36,121 nucleotides of DNA from Alphaproteobacteria bacterium (GTDB taxonomy: Bacteria; Pseudomonadota; Alphaproteobacteria; Sphingomonadales; Sphingomonadaceae). A program made the position numbers and the translations under genes. Where the stretch lies: contig JAHJHL010000111.1 in assembly GCA_018823905.1 (NCBI GenBank), forward strand, positions 1 to 36,121, written 5' to 3'. Positions within the stretch are counted from its first letter, which is position 1. The number at the start of each line of letters is the position of its first letter. Of the stretch, positions 1 to 9,271 are shown in pieces. The notes beneath the pieces are model-generated. The model was not told the origin of the DNA. It saw nothing but the letters and a program-made list of their open reading frames with translations, and did not search any database.

Positions 1-1
1 G

Positions 2-1612
2 ATCTACCAGTTGCCGGTTCCCGACCTCTGGCGGCTGATCGAAAGCATGGGGGTGGTCAAGGAACACTGGTTCGACCCCTATCACCAGAACACCTACAAG
101 GGCGACCGCGCGATCGACCCCGCAAAAGTGCCGTGGCTGCCGATCAAGGGCGACGACTGGTTCATCGTCGCCAATGCGGTGTCCGACACGGTGTTCGAAC
201 CGCGCACCTTTCCGATCCCGGTCGGGGTCCAGACCACCGAACGCCCGGGCAGCCTCGACGTGTTCGGCAAGGACCGCAGCTTTGTCTTTGCCCAGACTTT
301 CATCGTCGGCGCGGCGCTGATCAAGGGATCGACCGCGTTCAAGCCGCCCGATATCGAATATCGCGTCACCCTCGCCTATCAGGCCAATTATGTCGACGTC
401 CCCGAACGGCGTGTGCTCGACGTGCGCCCGTCGAAGGCGAGCCATCGTTACGACAGCTTCCTGGGGGTGCAGGAATTGTTCGTCGACAAGCATCTCGGTA
501 ACACGTCGGACCGTTATGACTTTTATTCGGTGCGGCTTGGTATCCAGCCGTTCCAGAGCGATTTTCGCGGCTTCCTGTTCAACGACAGCCAGCTCGGCCT
601 GCGTTTCTTCGGCAATCGCGACAACAATCGTTTCCAGTATAATTTCGCCGCTTTCTGGCGGCTCGAAAAGGACACCAATTCAGGCCTGAACGACATCACC
701 CAGACCCCGCGCGACGATTTTGTCCTCACCGCCAACCTCTATCGCCAGGATTTTCCGGTCGTCGGGCTGACCAGCCAGGTCAGCGTGACCTATAATATGA
801 ACCGCGAAAAGAACGATGTGCAGATCGACCACAACGGCTTTCCGGTGCGTCCGGCGCTGCTCGGCGACCTGCGCGGGCGCGAGTACGACGTCGTTTATCT
901 GGGTTACAGCGCCGATGGGCGTGTCGGGCGGATCAACCTGACCGCGAGCTTCTATGCCGCGCTGGGCGAGGACCGGAACAGCTTTTTCACCAGCAAACCG
1001 GCGCAGATCCGCGCGGGTTTCGGCGCGGTCGAGCTCAGCTATGATTATGACTGGATGCGCTTCCGTCTCTCGGGGCTGTACGCCACCGGCGATGGCGACC
1101 CGTATAACAACACCGAAGGCGGCTTTGACGCGATTTTCGAAAACCCGATCTTCGGCGGCGCCGACACCAGCTACTGGATTCGCCAGACGATCCCCTTTGC
1201 CGGCGGCGGCCGCGCGGTCGCCCTCAATGGTCGCAACGGCATATTGAATTCGCTACGCTCGTCGAAGGAAGAGGGGCAGTCGAATTTCAACAACCCCGGC
1301 ACCGTCTTCATCGGCGTCGGCGCCGATTTTGACCTGACCCCCGAATTTCGCGTCAGCGCCAACGCCAACCATCTGTGGTTCGAAAATACCTCGTCCTTGC
1401 AGGCACTGCGCACCGAAGGGTCGATCCCCAAGGACATCGGCTTCGATCTGTCGGTCGCGACGATCTGGCGGCCGAAAGCGACGCAGAATATCGTCGGGCG
1501 GCTCAGCGGCGCGGTACTGCTGCCCGGCAAGGGGTTCAAGGATCTGTTCGACAACAAGCAGAAGAACGACGCCTATGTGTCGATCCTCGCCAATGTGATT
1601 TTGAGTTTTTGA
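2..1612 (+). CDS. Outer-membrane beta-barrel protein, 5'-truncated by window edge
   Basis: The reading frame is open to the left edge, so the true start and signal peptide lie outside the window; the TTG at 11 is not a credible start. About 536 residues are visible. They show many short alternating polar/aromatic strands (for example the repeated FRGFLF, LGLRFFGNRDNN and FQYNFAAFWR segments) and end in ILSF. A terminal Phe preceded by alternating hydrophobic residues is the usual BAM recognition signal, so an outer-membrane barrel is inferred. Its TGA overlaps by one base the ATG of the downstream decahaem cytochrome, which implies translational coupling and a shared job. By analogy with MtrB-type porin-cytochrome pairs it may hold or pass electrons to the cytochrome. 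I do not recognise a named family; a generic porin or receptor is the alternative. Confidence 0.75.
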   Translation: MYQLPVPDLWRLIESMGVVKEHWFDPYHQNTYKGDRAIDPAKVPWLPIKGDDWFIVANAVSDTVFEPRTFPIPVGVQTTERPGSLDVFGKDRSFVFAQTFIVGAALIKGSTAFKPPDIEYRVTLAYQANYVDVPERRVLDVRPSKASHRYDSFLGVQELFVDKHLGNTSDRYDFYSVRLGIQPFQSDFRGFLFNDSQLGLRFFGNRDNNRFQYNFAAFWRLEKDTNSGLNDITQTPRDDFVLTANLYRQDFPVVGLTSQVSVTYNMNREKNDVQIDHNGFPVRPALLGDLRGREYDVVYLGYSADGRVGRINLTASFYAALGEDRNSFFTSKPAQIRAGFGAVELSYDYDWMRFRLSGLYATGDGDPYNNTEGGFDAIFENPIFGGADTSYWIRQTIPFAGGGRAVALNGRNGILNSLRSSKEEGQSNFNNPGTVFIGVGADFDLTPEFRVSANANHLWFENTSSLQALRTEGSIPKDIGFDLSVATIWRPKATQNIVGRLSGAVLLPGKGFKDLFDNKQKNDAYVSILANVILSF

Positions 1613-4600
1613 TGATGATGCGCAAACTCTTTGCCCTGCTGGCCTTCGTCGCGATGTGCGCCGCCTTCGGCGCCAGCGTCGGGCGCGCTGCCGAGGAAGA
1701 GAAACCGCTCAAGATCACCTATCGCTTCACGCCCCCCGCCCCGCGCGAGCAGAGCGAGGCCGATGTCAGCGCCAAGTCGGAGGGCTGTTACAGCTGCCAC
1801 ACGCGCACCGACCAGCCGTCAATGCACGCGACCCCCGCGGTGCGATTGGGCTGTACCGATTGCCACGGCGGCGACGCGAGCCAGATCGGCACCCCCTCGC
1901 TCGGCTACACGCATGCCACCAACAAGGCGGTGATGGCGCTCGCGCATCCGCAGCCGACCTTGCCCGGCGCCTGGCACGACAGCTCGGCGAACCCGCAGCG
2001 CAGCTACACCTTGCTCAACAAGGAGTCGCCCGAATTCATCCGCTTCGTGAACCCCAGCGATTACCGCGTCGCGCGCGAGGCGTGCGGTGCGTGCCACCTT
2101 GAGGTGATCGAGGCGACCGAACGCTCGCTGATGTCGACCTCGGCGATGCTATGGGGCGGGGCGGCGTATAACAATGGCATCGTGCCGTATAAAAATTACG
2201 TGTTTGGCGAGGCCTACACGCGCACCGGCAAGCCCGCCTGCATATTGTCGCCCTCGTCGCGGCTGACCGCCGAGGAATATAAGGAGGCGTGCAAGCCCGA
2301 GTTCGGTTTCGACAAGATCCTGACCGACGAAGAGAAAAAGCGCGGCGCGCTTGCCAAAATGTACCCCCTGCCGCGCTGGAGCGTGATCCCGCCGGGCGAC
2401 GTATTCCGCGTCTTCGAACGCGGCGGGCGCAACATCAACACGCAGTTCCCCGAAATCGGCCTGCCCAACCCGACGGGCAGCATCCAGCGGCTCGAGGAGC
2501 CGGGGCGTCCCGACCTCAAACAGTCGAACCGCGGTCCCGGCACCGGGCTGCGCGTCGCGATCCCCGTGCTCAACATTCACAAGACGCGCCTCAATGATCC
2601 GCTGATGTGGTTCATGGGCACCAACGACCAGCCCGGCGATTATCGCCATTCGGGCTGTTCGGGCTGTCATGTCGTTTATGCCAACGACCGGGAGCCGCGG
2701 CACAGCCTGACCTATGCCAAATATGGCCGCGACGGCGAAACCGACACCGTCGATCCGACCATCCGCGACAAATTATGGGCTGGCGACGGCCATGGCGGCG
2801 AGAAAAAGCCCGCAGGCGGTAGTCATTCGGAAGCCTCGCATAGGACGCCCGACGACGGCTTTGTCGGCGGGACCGGACATGGCGGGTTGATCGACCCCGC
2901 CGCCGCGACCGCCGGGGCGCCGCAGCGCGAGCCGCGCCCGCGCCGCGAATCGGGGCATCCGGTCAGCCACGCCTTCACCCGCGCGATTCCGACCTCGCAG
3001 TGCATGACGTGCCACATGCACCAGCCGAACATCTTCCTGAACTCGTACCTCGGCTACACGATGTGGGACTATGAGTCCGACGCGCCGCAGATGTGGCCCG
3101 GGCCGGACAACACGGCGCCGCGCCCGCCGGGGATGAGCGACGAAGACTATCAGAAGAAATACAAGCAGCAGCGCTATCCGACCGCCGCCGAAGCGCATGC
3201 GGTGCTCGAACGCAATCCCGAGGCGGCGGCGACGCGCGGGCTGTGGGCCGATGTCGAGTTCCTGCGCGACGTCTATGACGTCAACGACAGCAACAAGGAT
3301 ACGCAGTTCGCCGATTATCACGGCCATGGCTGGAACTTCCGCGGCATCTTCAAGCGCGACCGCAATGGCAATCTGCTGAACGCCGACGGCAATATGTCGA
3401 CTTATGGCACCGACACCGCGAACATCATCGACCCGAAGGATCCCGAAAAATGGCGCAAAAGCTGTAGTCATTTCACCGATCCCAAGGAGCGCGACCTCTG
3501 CCTGGCGAGCGCCGACCCCGGCAAGCCGGGGGTCGAGGGCAAGTTTGTTCCGCCGGGGATCAACCCCGGCAAGTCGGTCCATATGATGGACATCCACGCC
3601 GAAAAGGGCATGCAATGCGCCGACTGCCATTTTGCGCAGGACAGCCATGGCAATGGCTATATCCAGGGCGAGGTTGCGAACGCGGTCGAGATCAGCTGCA
3701 AGGATTGCCACGGCACCGCCGATGCGTTCCCGAACCTGCTCACCTCGAACGTCGCGGCGCGCCCGCAGGGCAATAATCTGGCGCTGCTGCGCAACCCCGA
3801 CGGACGCCGCCGCTTTGAGTTCCAATATAATGACGATGCCGAAGTCATCGGGCTGATCCAGCGCTCGATCGTCGATCCCACGCTCGAATGGCAGGTCAGC
3901 CTGGTCAAGCAGGCGGTGACCCCGGGGCCGCATTTCAACGCCAAGGCGGCGCGCGCCAAGCTGATGGCGCGCAGCGGCGCCGACGACGGCAAGTTCGAAT
4001 GGGGGCCGGGGGTCGCGAAGGAAGATCGCGCGCATGGCGACGACAAGCTGACCTGCTTTACCTGCCACCTCAGCTGGACGACGAGTTGCGGCGGTTGCCA
4101 CTTGCCGATCGAGGCAAACTGGAAAACCAAGATGCACCATTTCGAGGGCGAGGAGACACGCAACTTCGCGACCTATAACCCGCAGGTCGCGCGCGACGAG
4201 ATGTTCCAGCTCGGCCGCCACCAGCTGACCAAGCCCGGTGAGCCGGGTCCGAGCGGCGAAGTGCGCGGCATCATTACCCCGGTGCGCTCGACCTCGGCAT
4301 TGATCCTGTCATCGACCAACATCAACCGCGAACGCATCTATGTGCAGCAGCCGCCGATCTCGTCGGCAGGCTATTCCAGCCAGGCCTTCGCCCCGCATTT
4401 CCCGCACACCGTCCGCCGCTCCGAGACCAAACAGTGCAGCGACTGCCATGTCTCGGCCACCGACGATAATAATGCCATCATGTCGCAGCTGATGCTGCTC
4501 GGCACCAACTTTGTAAACTTTGTCGGCCTCAACGTCTGGTCGGGGATGGAAGATGGCTTCCAGGCCACCCGCGTCACCGAATGGGACGAGCCGCAGGCGG

Positions 4601-5940
4601 TGATCGGCAGCTATCTGCACAAATATAGCTACCCCGATTATTGGAAGCTGCACGTCGAGCAGAATGGCCGCGAGCTCAAGAAATGGGTGCGCGGCAAGAC
4701 CTTCGACAAAAAAGGATCGGGCGAAACGCAGGCGCTCGAAGAATTTGAGAATATCGTTCAGGACACCAGCGGCCGCGTGAACTGCCTGCAACAGCGCGGC
4801 GAATATATGTTCGTCGCCGAAGGGCGCGGCGGTTTCCGCATTTATGATGTCGCCTCGATCGGCAACAAGGGTTTCTCCGAACGGATCATCCGCGCGCCGT
4901 TCTCGGCGCTCGGCCATGACACGCATGTGAAGACGAAGAACGCGACCTGCATGGCAATCGCGACGACGCAGCCGATCAGCGTCAGCCGCAACGAGAATAT
5001 CGTCAAGAATTTCCCCGAAAACCACGAACAGGTGATGCACGACATCTATCGCTATGCGGTGATCACCGACAGCGTTGAAGGCCTCGTCCTCGTCGATATC
5101 GACACGATGGCTGACGGCGAATTCCGCAACAACAAACTGACCCGCGCGCTGACATGGAATGAGGGCAATGTGCTGGCGGGGGCGCGGCATGTGACGCTGG
5201 CGGGCAGCATCGCCTATATCATCACCGACGCCGGGCTGGTCGTGCTCGACCTCTCGACGCCGCTGGCACCCAAGGTGACCGCGCAACTGCCGCTGACTGA
5301 CGCGCGCGCCAGCGCGGTGCAGTTCCGTTACCTCTGGGTCACCGATGCCGAAGGGGTGAAGCTGTTCGATGTCACCAACCTCGCGCAGCCGGTCGCGGTG
5401 CCCACGGGGACTGTCAGGCTGGACAATGCGCGAAAAATCTATCTCGCGCGTACCTATATGTATGTCGCGGCCAAGGCCGACGGGCTGGTCATTGTCGACG
5501 TCACGCGCCCCGCGGCGCCGATCGTCTGGCCGGGACTGACCTTTGGCGGCGCGATGACCGACGCCGAGGACGTCATCGTCGCATCGACCAACGCCTCGCT
5601 GTTCGGCTACGTCGCCGACGGACGCGGCGGCATCAAGGTGATCCAGCTGACCAGCCCCGACAATCCCGGCCTCTATGGCTTCTCACCCAAACCAACCCCC
5701 GAACTGATCGCCTGGGCCAAAACCCCGTCGCCCGCGCTCGCGCTGTCGAAGGGTCTCGACCGCGACCGCGCGGTCGACGAGACCGGTGGGCAGATGGCGG
5801 TGTTCGGACGCCTGGGCTCGCGGCCGTTCACCCGGCCCGAAATGGAGAAGCTGTTCCTGAACAGCAAAGGGCTGGTGTACAAGGTCCGCGACGAGGTCGA
5901 TCAGAGCGGCTGGCGGCCGCCGCTGGCTTACGCGAACTAA
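1612..5940 (+). CDS. Exported decahaem c-type cytochrome fused to LVIVD beta-propeller
   Basis: The protein has 1442 residues. The start is the first of three consecutive ATGs, directly after the stop of the upstream gene; a much longer open frame from 1375 would overlap that gene and lose the signal peptide. Residues 3-28 form a Sec signal (basic n-region, Leu/Ala core, cleavage near GRA-A). Ten CXXCH haem motifs begin at residues 59, 81, 158, 349, 464, 669, 696, 815, 826 and 942; several are closely paired. From about residue 1060 to 1360 there are roughly six repeats of the type YVA...G-hydrophobic-DV..P (LVIVD-like), a probable six-bladed propeller. Haem attachment needs periplasmic maturation, so it acts in the periplasm or on the surface. 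The substrate is unknown. Coupling to a beta-barrel gene suggests electron transfer across the outer membrane. The haem count and fusion are seen directly; the role is inferred. Confidence 0.88.
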   Translation: MMMRKLFALLAFVAMCAAFGASVGRAAEEEKPLKITYRFTPPAPREQSEADVSAKSEGCYSCHTRTDQPSMHATPAVRLGCTDCHGGDASQIGTPSLGYTHATNKAVMALAHPQPTLPGAWHDSSANPQRSYTLLNKESPEFIRFVNPSDYRVAREACGACHLEVIEATERSLMSTSAMLWGGAAYNNGIVPYKNYVFGEAYTRTGKPACILSPSSRLTAEEYKEACKPEFGFDKILTDEEKKRGALAKMYPLPRWSVIPPGDVFRVFERGGRNINTQFPEIGLPNPTGSIQRLEEPGRPDLKQSNRGPGTGLRVAIPVLNIHKTRLNDPLMWFMGTNDQPGDYRHSGCSGCHVVYANDREPRHSLTYAKYGRDGETDTVDPTIRDKLWAGDGHGGEKKPAGGSHSEASHRTPDDGFVGGTGHGGLIDPAAATAGAPQREPRPRRESGHPVSHAFTRAIPTSQCMTCHMHQPNIFLNSYLGYTMWDYESDAPQMWPGPDNTAPRPPGMSDEDYQKKYKQQRYPTAAEAHAVLERNPEAAATRGLWADVEFLRDVYDVNDSNKDTQFADYHGHGWNFRGIFKRDRNGNLLNADGNMSTYGTDTANIIDPKDPEKWRKSCSHFTDPKERDLCLASADPGKPGVEGKFVPPGINPGKSVHMMDIHAEKGMQCADCHFAQDSHGNGYIQGEVANAVEISCKDCHGTADAFPNLLTSNVAARPQGNNLALLRNPDGRRRFEFQYNDDAEVIGLIQRSIVDPTLEWQVSLVKQAVTPGPHFNAKAARAKLMARSGADDGKFEWGPGVAKEDRAHGDDKLTCFTCHLSWTTSCGGCHLPIEANWKTKMHHFEGEETRNFATYNPQVARDEMFQLGRHQLTKPGEPGPSGEVRGIITPVRSTSALILSSTNINRERIYVQQPPISSAGYSSQAFAPHFPHTVRRSETKQCSDCHVSATDDNNAIMSQLMLLGTNFVNFVGLNVWSGMEDGFQATRVTEWDEPQAVIGSYLHKYSYPDYWKLHVEQNGRELKKWVRGKTFDKKGSGETQALEEFENIVQDTSGRVNCLQQRGEYMFVAEGRGGFRIYDVASIGNKGFSERIIRAPFSALGHDTHVKTKNATCMAIATTQPISVSRNENIVKNFPENHEQVMHDIYRYAVITDSVEGLVLVDIDTMADGEFRNNKLTRALTWNEGNVLAGARHVTLAGSIAYIITDAGLVVLDLSTPLAPKVTAQLPLTDARASAVQFRYLWVTDAEGVKLFDVTNLAQPVAVPTGTVRLDNARKIYLARTYMYVAAKADGLVIVDVTRPAAPIVWPGLTFGGAMTDAEDVIVASTNASLFGYVADGRGGIKVIQLTSPDNPGLYGFSPKPTPELIAWAKTPSPALALSKGLDRDRAVDETGGQMAVFGRLGSRPFTRPEMEKLFLNSKGLVYKVRDEVDQSGWRPPLAYAN

Positions 5941-5952
5941 AAACCACCCATC

Positions 5953-6032
5953 CCGTTCGTGTCGAGCGGAGTCGAGACACCCATCGTTGGTGCATGCCCG
6001 GTAGGCATCTCGACTTCGCTTGATGCGAACGG
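5953..6032. repeat. Imperfect inverted repeat between convergent genes
   Basis: Arms at 5953-5977 and 6008-6032 match at about 21 of 25 positions when one is reverse-complemented; the 30-base loop contains a smaller ATGCC/GGCAT pair. The core GTCGAGCG-AGTCGAGA looks like a dispersed sphingomonad intergenic palindrome. It separates the stops of the cytochrome gene and rsh, so it could end transcription from both sides, although neither flank has a strong T-run. Confidence 0.7.
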
Positions 6033-6045
6033 ATTTTGGGGTGAG

Positions 6046-8139
6046 CTAAAGTCGCTCGGCCTGCACCACCGTGTCCGACGCGCGTAGCGCCGACAGGATC
6101 CGCATCACATGATGGACATCGCGCACTTCGACGACGACGTCATAGGTGTGAAAGCCCCCCTCACGGTTCGACAGCCGCAAATTGGTGATGTTCGCCGAAT
6201 TGGCCGCCAAAATGCCCGACATTTCGGCAAGCGTGCCAGGTTCGTTGAGGATGACGATGCACAGCCGCGCGTTACCGCCCTCGCTGTCTTCCTGCCAGCG
6301 CAGGTCGATCCAGTCGGCGTCGACTCCGTCGGCCAGGCTGGGGCAGTCGATGACATGCACTTCGATGCCCTCTCCGGGACGCGCCAGCCCGACGATGCGG
6401 TCGCCGGGGACGGGGTGGCAGCAATCGGCGAGCTGGTACGCGACGCCGGGGGTCAGACCGGCGATCGACACCGCGGCGCCCTGTCCGAACTTGCCGGGTT
6501 TGGCCTTCATCTCGGCGGTGATGCCGGGGACCAGCGCTTCGAGCACCATATTGTCGGTCAGGCGCTGCTTGGCGATCGCGATATAGAGCGCGCTGTCGTC
6601 GTCCAGCTTGAGCCGCTTGAGCGCCGCGGCGCGCGCCTTGTCGCCGACCTTGTTCGGCAAACGCAGCGCAATTTCGTCATACATCTTGCGGCCCAGCGCG
6701 GCGAGCTCGACCTTTTCCTTCGACCGCACATGGCGGCGGATCGCGGCGCGCGCCTTGCCGGTGACGGCGAAACCCAGCCAGGTCGGCTGCGGGGTCTGCT
6801 TGTCGGAGGACAGGATTTCGACGGTATCGCCGTTGTTGAGCTGGGTACGCAGCGGCACCAGCCGCCCATTGACCTTGGCGCCGACGGTGCGGTCGCCCAG
6901 CCCGGTGTGGACGGCATAGGCAAAATCGACCGGGGTCGCGCCCTTCGGCAGCTGGTGCAGGCTGCCCTTCGGCGTGAACGCAAAGATGCGATCCTGGTAC
7001 ATCGCAATGCGCGTGTTCTCCAGGAACTCCTCGGGATCGTGCGTCTGCTCGAGGATTTCGATGAGGTCGCGGATCCACCCCGCCTGCCCGTCGGGGGCGG
7101 TGCCACCCTGCTTATACGCCCAATGCGCCGCGAACCCGAATTCGGACTGCTGGTGCATACCCAAGCTGCGAATCTGGATTTCGATCCGCATATTCTGCTG
7201 GTGCATGATCGTCGTGTGCAGCGACTTGTAGCCGTTGCGCTTTGGGGTCGAGATATAATCCTTGAAGCGGCCCGGAACCATTTTCCATTTGCGGTGGATC
7301 AGACCCAGCGCGGCGTAGCAATCGGCGTCGGTCGGGGTGACGATCCGAAACGCGATGATGTCGGTGACCTGTTCGAAACTGACATGGCGCTCCTGCATCT
7401 TGCGCCAGATCGAATAGGGGTGTTTTTCGCGGCCCGAAATCTCGGCATCGATCCCCGCGCCCGCGAGCAATTCCTTGAAATCGCGGCTGATCCCCGCGAC
7501 CTTGTCCTTGCCGCCGGCGGTCAGCTTGGCGAGGCGGCCGGTGATCGTTGCATAGGCTTCGGGTTCGAGCTCGCTGAACGCCAGCAACTGCATCTCGCGC
7601 ATATATTCATACATGCCGATCCGCTCGGCGAGCGGGGCATAGATATCCATCGTTTCCTTGGCGATGCGCCGCCGCTTTTCCGGATTCTGGATGAAATGCA
7701 GCGTGCGCATATTGTGCAACCGGTCGGCGAGCTTGACCAGCAGCACGCGGATGTCGTCGGACATCGCGAGCAGAAATTTGCGCAGATTTTCGGCAGCGCG
7801 CTCATTTTCGGTCTGCGCTTCGATCTTCGATAGCTTGGTCACCCCGTCGACGAGCCGCGCAACGTCAGCGCCGAACAGCTGTTCGATCTCTTCGGGGGTG
7901 GCGAGCGTGTCTTCGAGCGTGTCGTGGAGCAGGGCGGTGACGATCGTCTCGCAATCGAGGTGCAGTTCGGTGAGGATTCCTGCCACCTCGACGGGATGGC
8001 TGAAATAGGGATCGCCCGAGGCGCGTTTCTGGCTGCCGTGCTTCTGGACGGTGAACACATAGGCGCGGTTGAGCAGCGCCTCGTCGACGTCGGGATCATA
8101 AGCGCGCACGCGCTCGACAAGTTCATATTGCCTCAGCAT
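6046..8139 (-). CDS. rsh: Bifunctional (p)ppGpp synthetase/hydrolase, RelA/SpoT family
   Basis: The 697-residue protein has the usual length and order of a long RSH enzyme. The HD hydrolase domain includes His48 and His72-Asp73 (ALLHDTLEDT) and RLHNM near 140. The synthetase domain has RFKD at 291-294, followed by YKSLHTT and EIQIRS (Glu320). A TGS domain spans about 383-444 and an ACT domain the last 75 residues. RXKD rather than EXDD in the synthetase is the mark of bifunctional enzymes, so it probably both makes and degrades the stringent alarmone. The ATG at 8139 is preferred over the TTG at 8148 because homologues typically begin MLRQYEL. It is transcribed divergently from the glycosyltransferase gene. 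Confidence 0.95.
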   Translation of the reverse strand: MLRQYELVERVRAYDPDVDEALLNRAYVFTVQKHGSQKRASGDPYFSHPVEVAGILTELHLDCETIVTALLHDTLEDTLATPEEIEQLFGADVARLVDGVTKLSKIEAQTENERAAENLRKFLLAMSDDIRVLLVKLADRLHNMRTLHFIQNPEKRRRIAKETMDIYAPLAERIGMYEYMREMQLLAFSELEPEAYATITGRLAKLTAGGKDKVAGISRDFKELLAGAGIDAEISGREKHPYSIWRKMQERHVSFEQVTDIIAFRIVTPTDADCYAALGLIHRKWKMVPGRFKDYISTPKRNGYKSLHTTIMHQQNMRIEIQIRSLGMHQQSEFGFAAHWAYKQGGTAPDGQAGWIRDLIEILEQTHDPEEFLENTRIAMYQDRIFAFTPKGSLHQLPKGATPVDFAYAVHTGLGDRTVGAKVNGRLVPLRTQLNNGDTVEILSSDKQTPQPTWLGFAVTGKARAAIRRHVRSKEKVELAALGRKMYDEIALRLPNKVGDKARAAALKRLKLDDDSALYIAIAKQRLTDNMVLEALVPGITAEMKAKPGKFGQGAAVSIAGLTPGVAYQLADCCHPVPGDRIVGLARPGEGIEVHVIDCPSLADGVDADWIDLRWQEDSEGGNARLCIVILNEPGTLAEMSGILAANSANITNLRLSNREGGFHTYDVVVEVRDVHHVMRILSALRASDTVVQAERL

Positions 8140-8266
8140 TGCGTGCAATGTCGTTCATGTCGGGCCAATTGCAATGCGAAATTTGATTGCGCGCGTCGCC
8201 AGTGCGTTAGCAACTTTGGTAAAGGCGATTGGAAGCTTCGGTCGTCGCGGTTAGGACAGGTGTCTG

Positions 8267-9151
8267 ATGGGGACCGATACACTCGATTCGACCACACCGC
8301 CGCGGGTGTCGATGGTGATGCCTGTGTACAATGGGGCGCGCTGGCTTGCCGAAGCGATCGACTCGGTGCTCGCGCAGGATTTTGCCGATTTCGAACTGAT
8401 TCTGGTCGACGACGCGTCGCGCGACGCATCGCCGACGATCATGGCCGATGCCGCGGCGCGCGACCGGCGCGTCCAACTGTTGCAGCTTGAAACCAATGTT
8501 GGCCTACCCGCGGCGCTCAATGCGGGCTTCGCGTTGGCGCGCGGCGCGTTTCATAGCTGGACCTCGGACGACAATTTGCTGCGGCCACAGATGCTCGGCC
8601 GCCTTGTCGCGACGCTTGACGCGCATCCCGAAGCCGACATCGCACACGCCGACTTCACCCTGATCAACGAACAGGGCGCCGAACTGGGGCGGTCACAAGT
8701 TGGCCCAGTCGAGCGGCTGCTCTTCGGCAACAATATCGGCGCTTGCTTCCTGTATCGCGCCTGCGTGACCCAAGCGCTTGGCGGGTATGATGTCGATCTG
8801 TTCGGCGTCGAAGACTATGATTTCTGGCTGCGCGCGGCCCGGCAATTCGCCTTTGTCACCCTCGATGAAGATCTTTATCTTTATCGCAAGCATGGCGGCA
8901 GCCTGACCAGCCAGCGCGGTGACGCGATTCAGGCGCTCACGGCCCAGATCGTCGAGCGCGCCCTTCCCGAAACGCTGTCGCCGCGTCGACGCAGCGAAAT
9001 ATTGCTTCAGCTGGTACTGCGCAGCCACTGGCGCTGGCGCGGCGATCTGGTGCGCCGCGCCTTCCAGGCTGATCCCTGGCATGTCGCCAGCCGCTTGCCG
9101 GCCCTCTCCCGCTGGTGGGTTATTGTGGCGCGTAACCGGATCACGTCCTGA
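8267..9151 (+). CDS. Family 2 glycosyltransferase
   Basis: The 294-residue GT-A fold protein opens with the nucleotide-binding strand VSMVMPVYNGARWL (from about residue 14), followed by ILVDDASRD (Asp48-Asp49), NVGLPAALNAG and the metal-binding DXD equivalent WTSDDN (Asp101-Asp102). No membrane segment is evident, so it is probably cytoplasmic or peripheral and transfers a sugar from an NDP-sugar to an envelope polysaccharide or lipid. The acceptor cannot be told. AGGACAGG about ten bases upstream is a good ribosome-binding site. It stands alone, divergent from rsh, with no other polysaccharide genes beside it. Confidence 0.88.
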   Translation: MGTDTLDSTTPPRVSMVMPVYNGARWLAEAIDSVLAQDFADFELILVDDASRDASPTIMADAAARDRRVQLLQLETNVGLPAALNAGFALARGAFHSWTSDDNLLRPQMLGRLVATLDAHPEADIAHADFTLINEQGAELGRSQVGPVERLLFGNNIGACFLYRACVTQALGGYDVDLFGVEDYDFWLRAARQFAFVTLDEDLYLYRKHGGSLTSQRGDAIQALTAQIVERALPETLSPRRRSEILLQLVLRSHWRWRGDLVRRAFQADPWHVASRLPALSRWWVIVARNRITS

Positions 9152-9179
9152 CACGATCTTCTGTGCGCGCCGATGACGT

Positions 9180-9231
9180 TTGCCGTAACGGCAATCTATC
9201 CCGTTGCGAAATGCAACGCAGCCTCTATATT
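9180..9231 (+). promoter_or_regulatory. Candidate promoter with two palindromic operators
   Basis: TTGCCG-TAA-CGGCAA (9180-9194) and CGTTGC-GAAAT-GCAACG (9202-9218) are perfect dyads. TTGCGA at 9204 and TATATT at 9226, 16 bases apart, form a plausible promoter, and its -35 lies inside the second dyad. The gene 41 bases downstream encodes an HxlR repressor, so autoregulation is a reasonable inference. Confidence 0.45.
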
Positions 9232-9271
9232 TTTTTGGTGCGGCGGCCGATTTTACGTTAGGGTTTGGGTT

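Noticed and set aside
1375..1611. Upstream extension of the cytochrome frame
   Set aside because: It overlaps the barrel gene in another frame and would bury the signal peptide; the ATG at 1612 fits better.
2773..4221. 482-residue open frame on the minus strand
   Set aside because: It is antisense to the haem-motif coding region, has low-complexity composition and no recognisable domain; long antisense frames are common at this GC content.
6109..7833. 574-residue open frame on the plus strand
   Set aside because: Antisense to rsh, whose domains are unmistakable.
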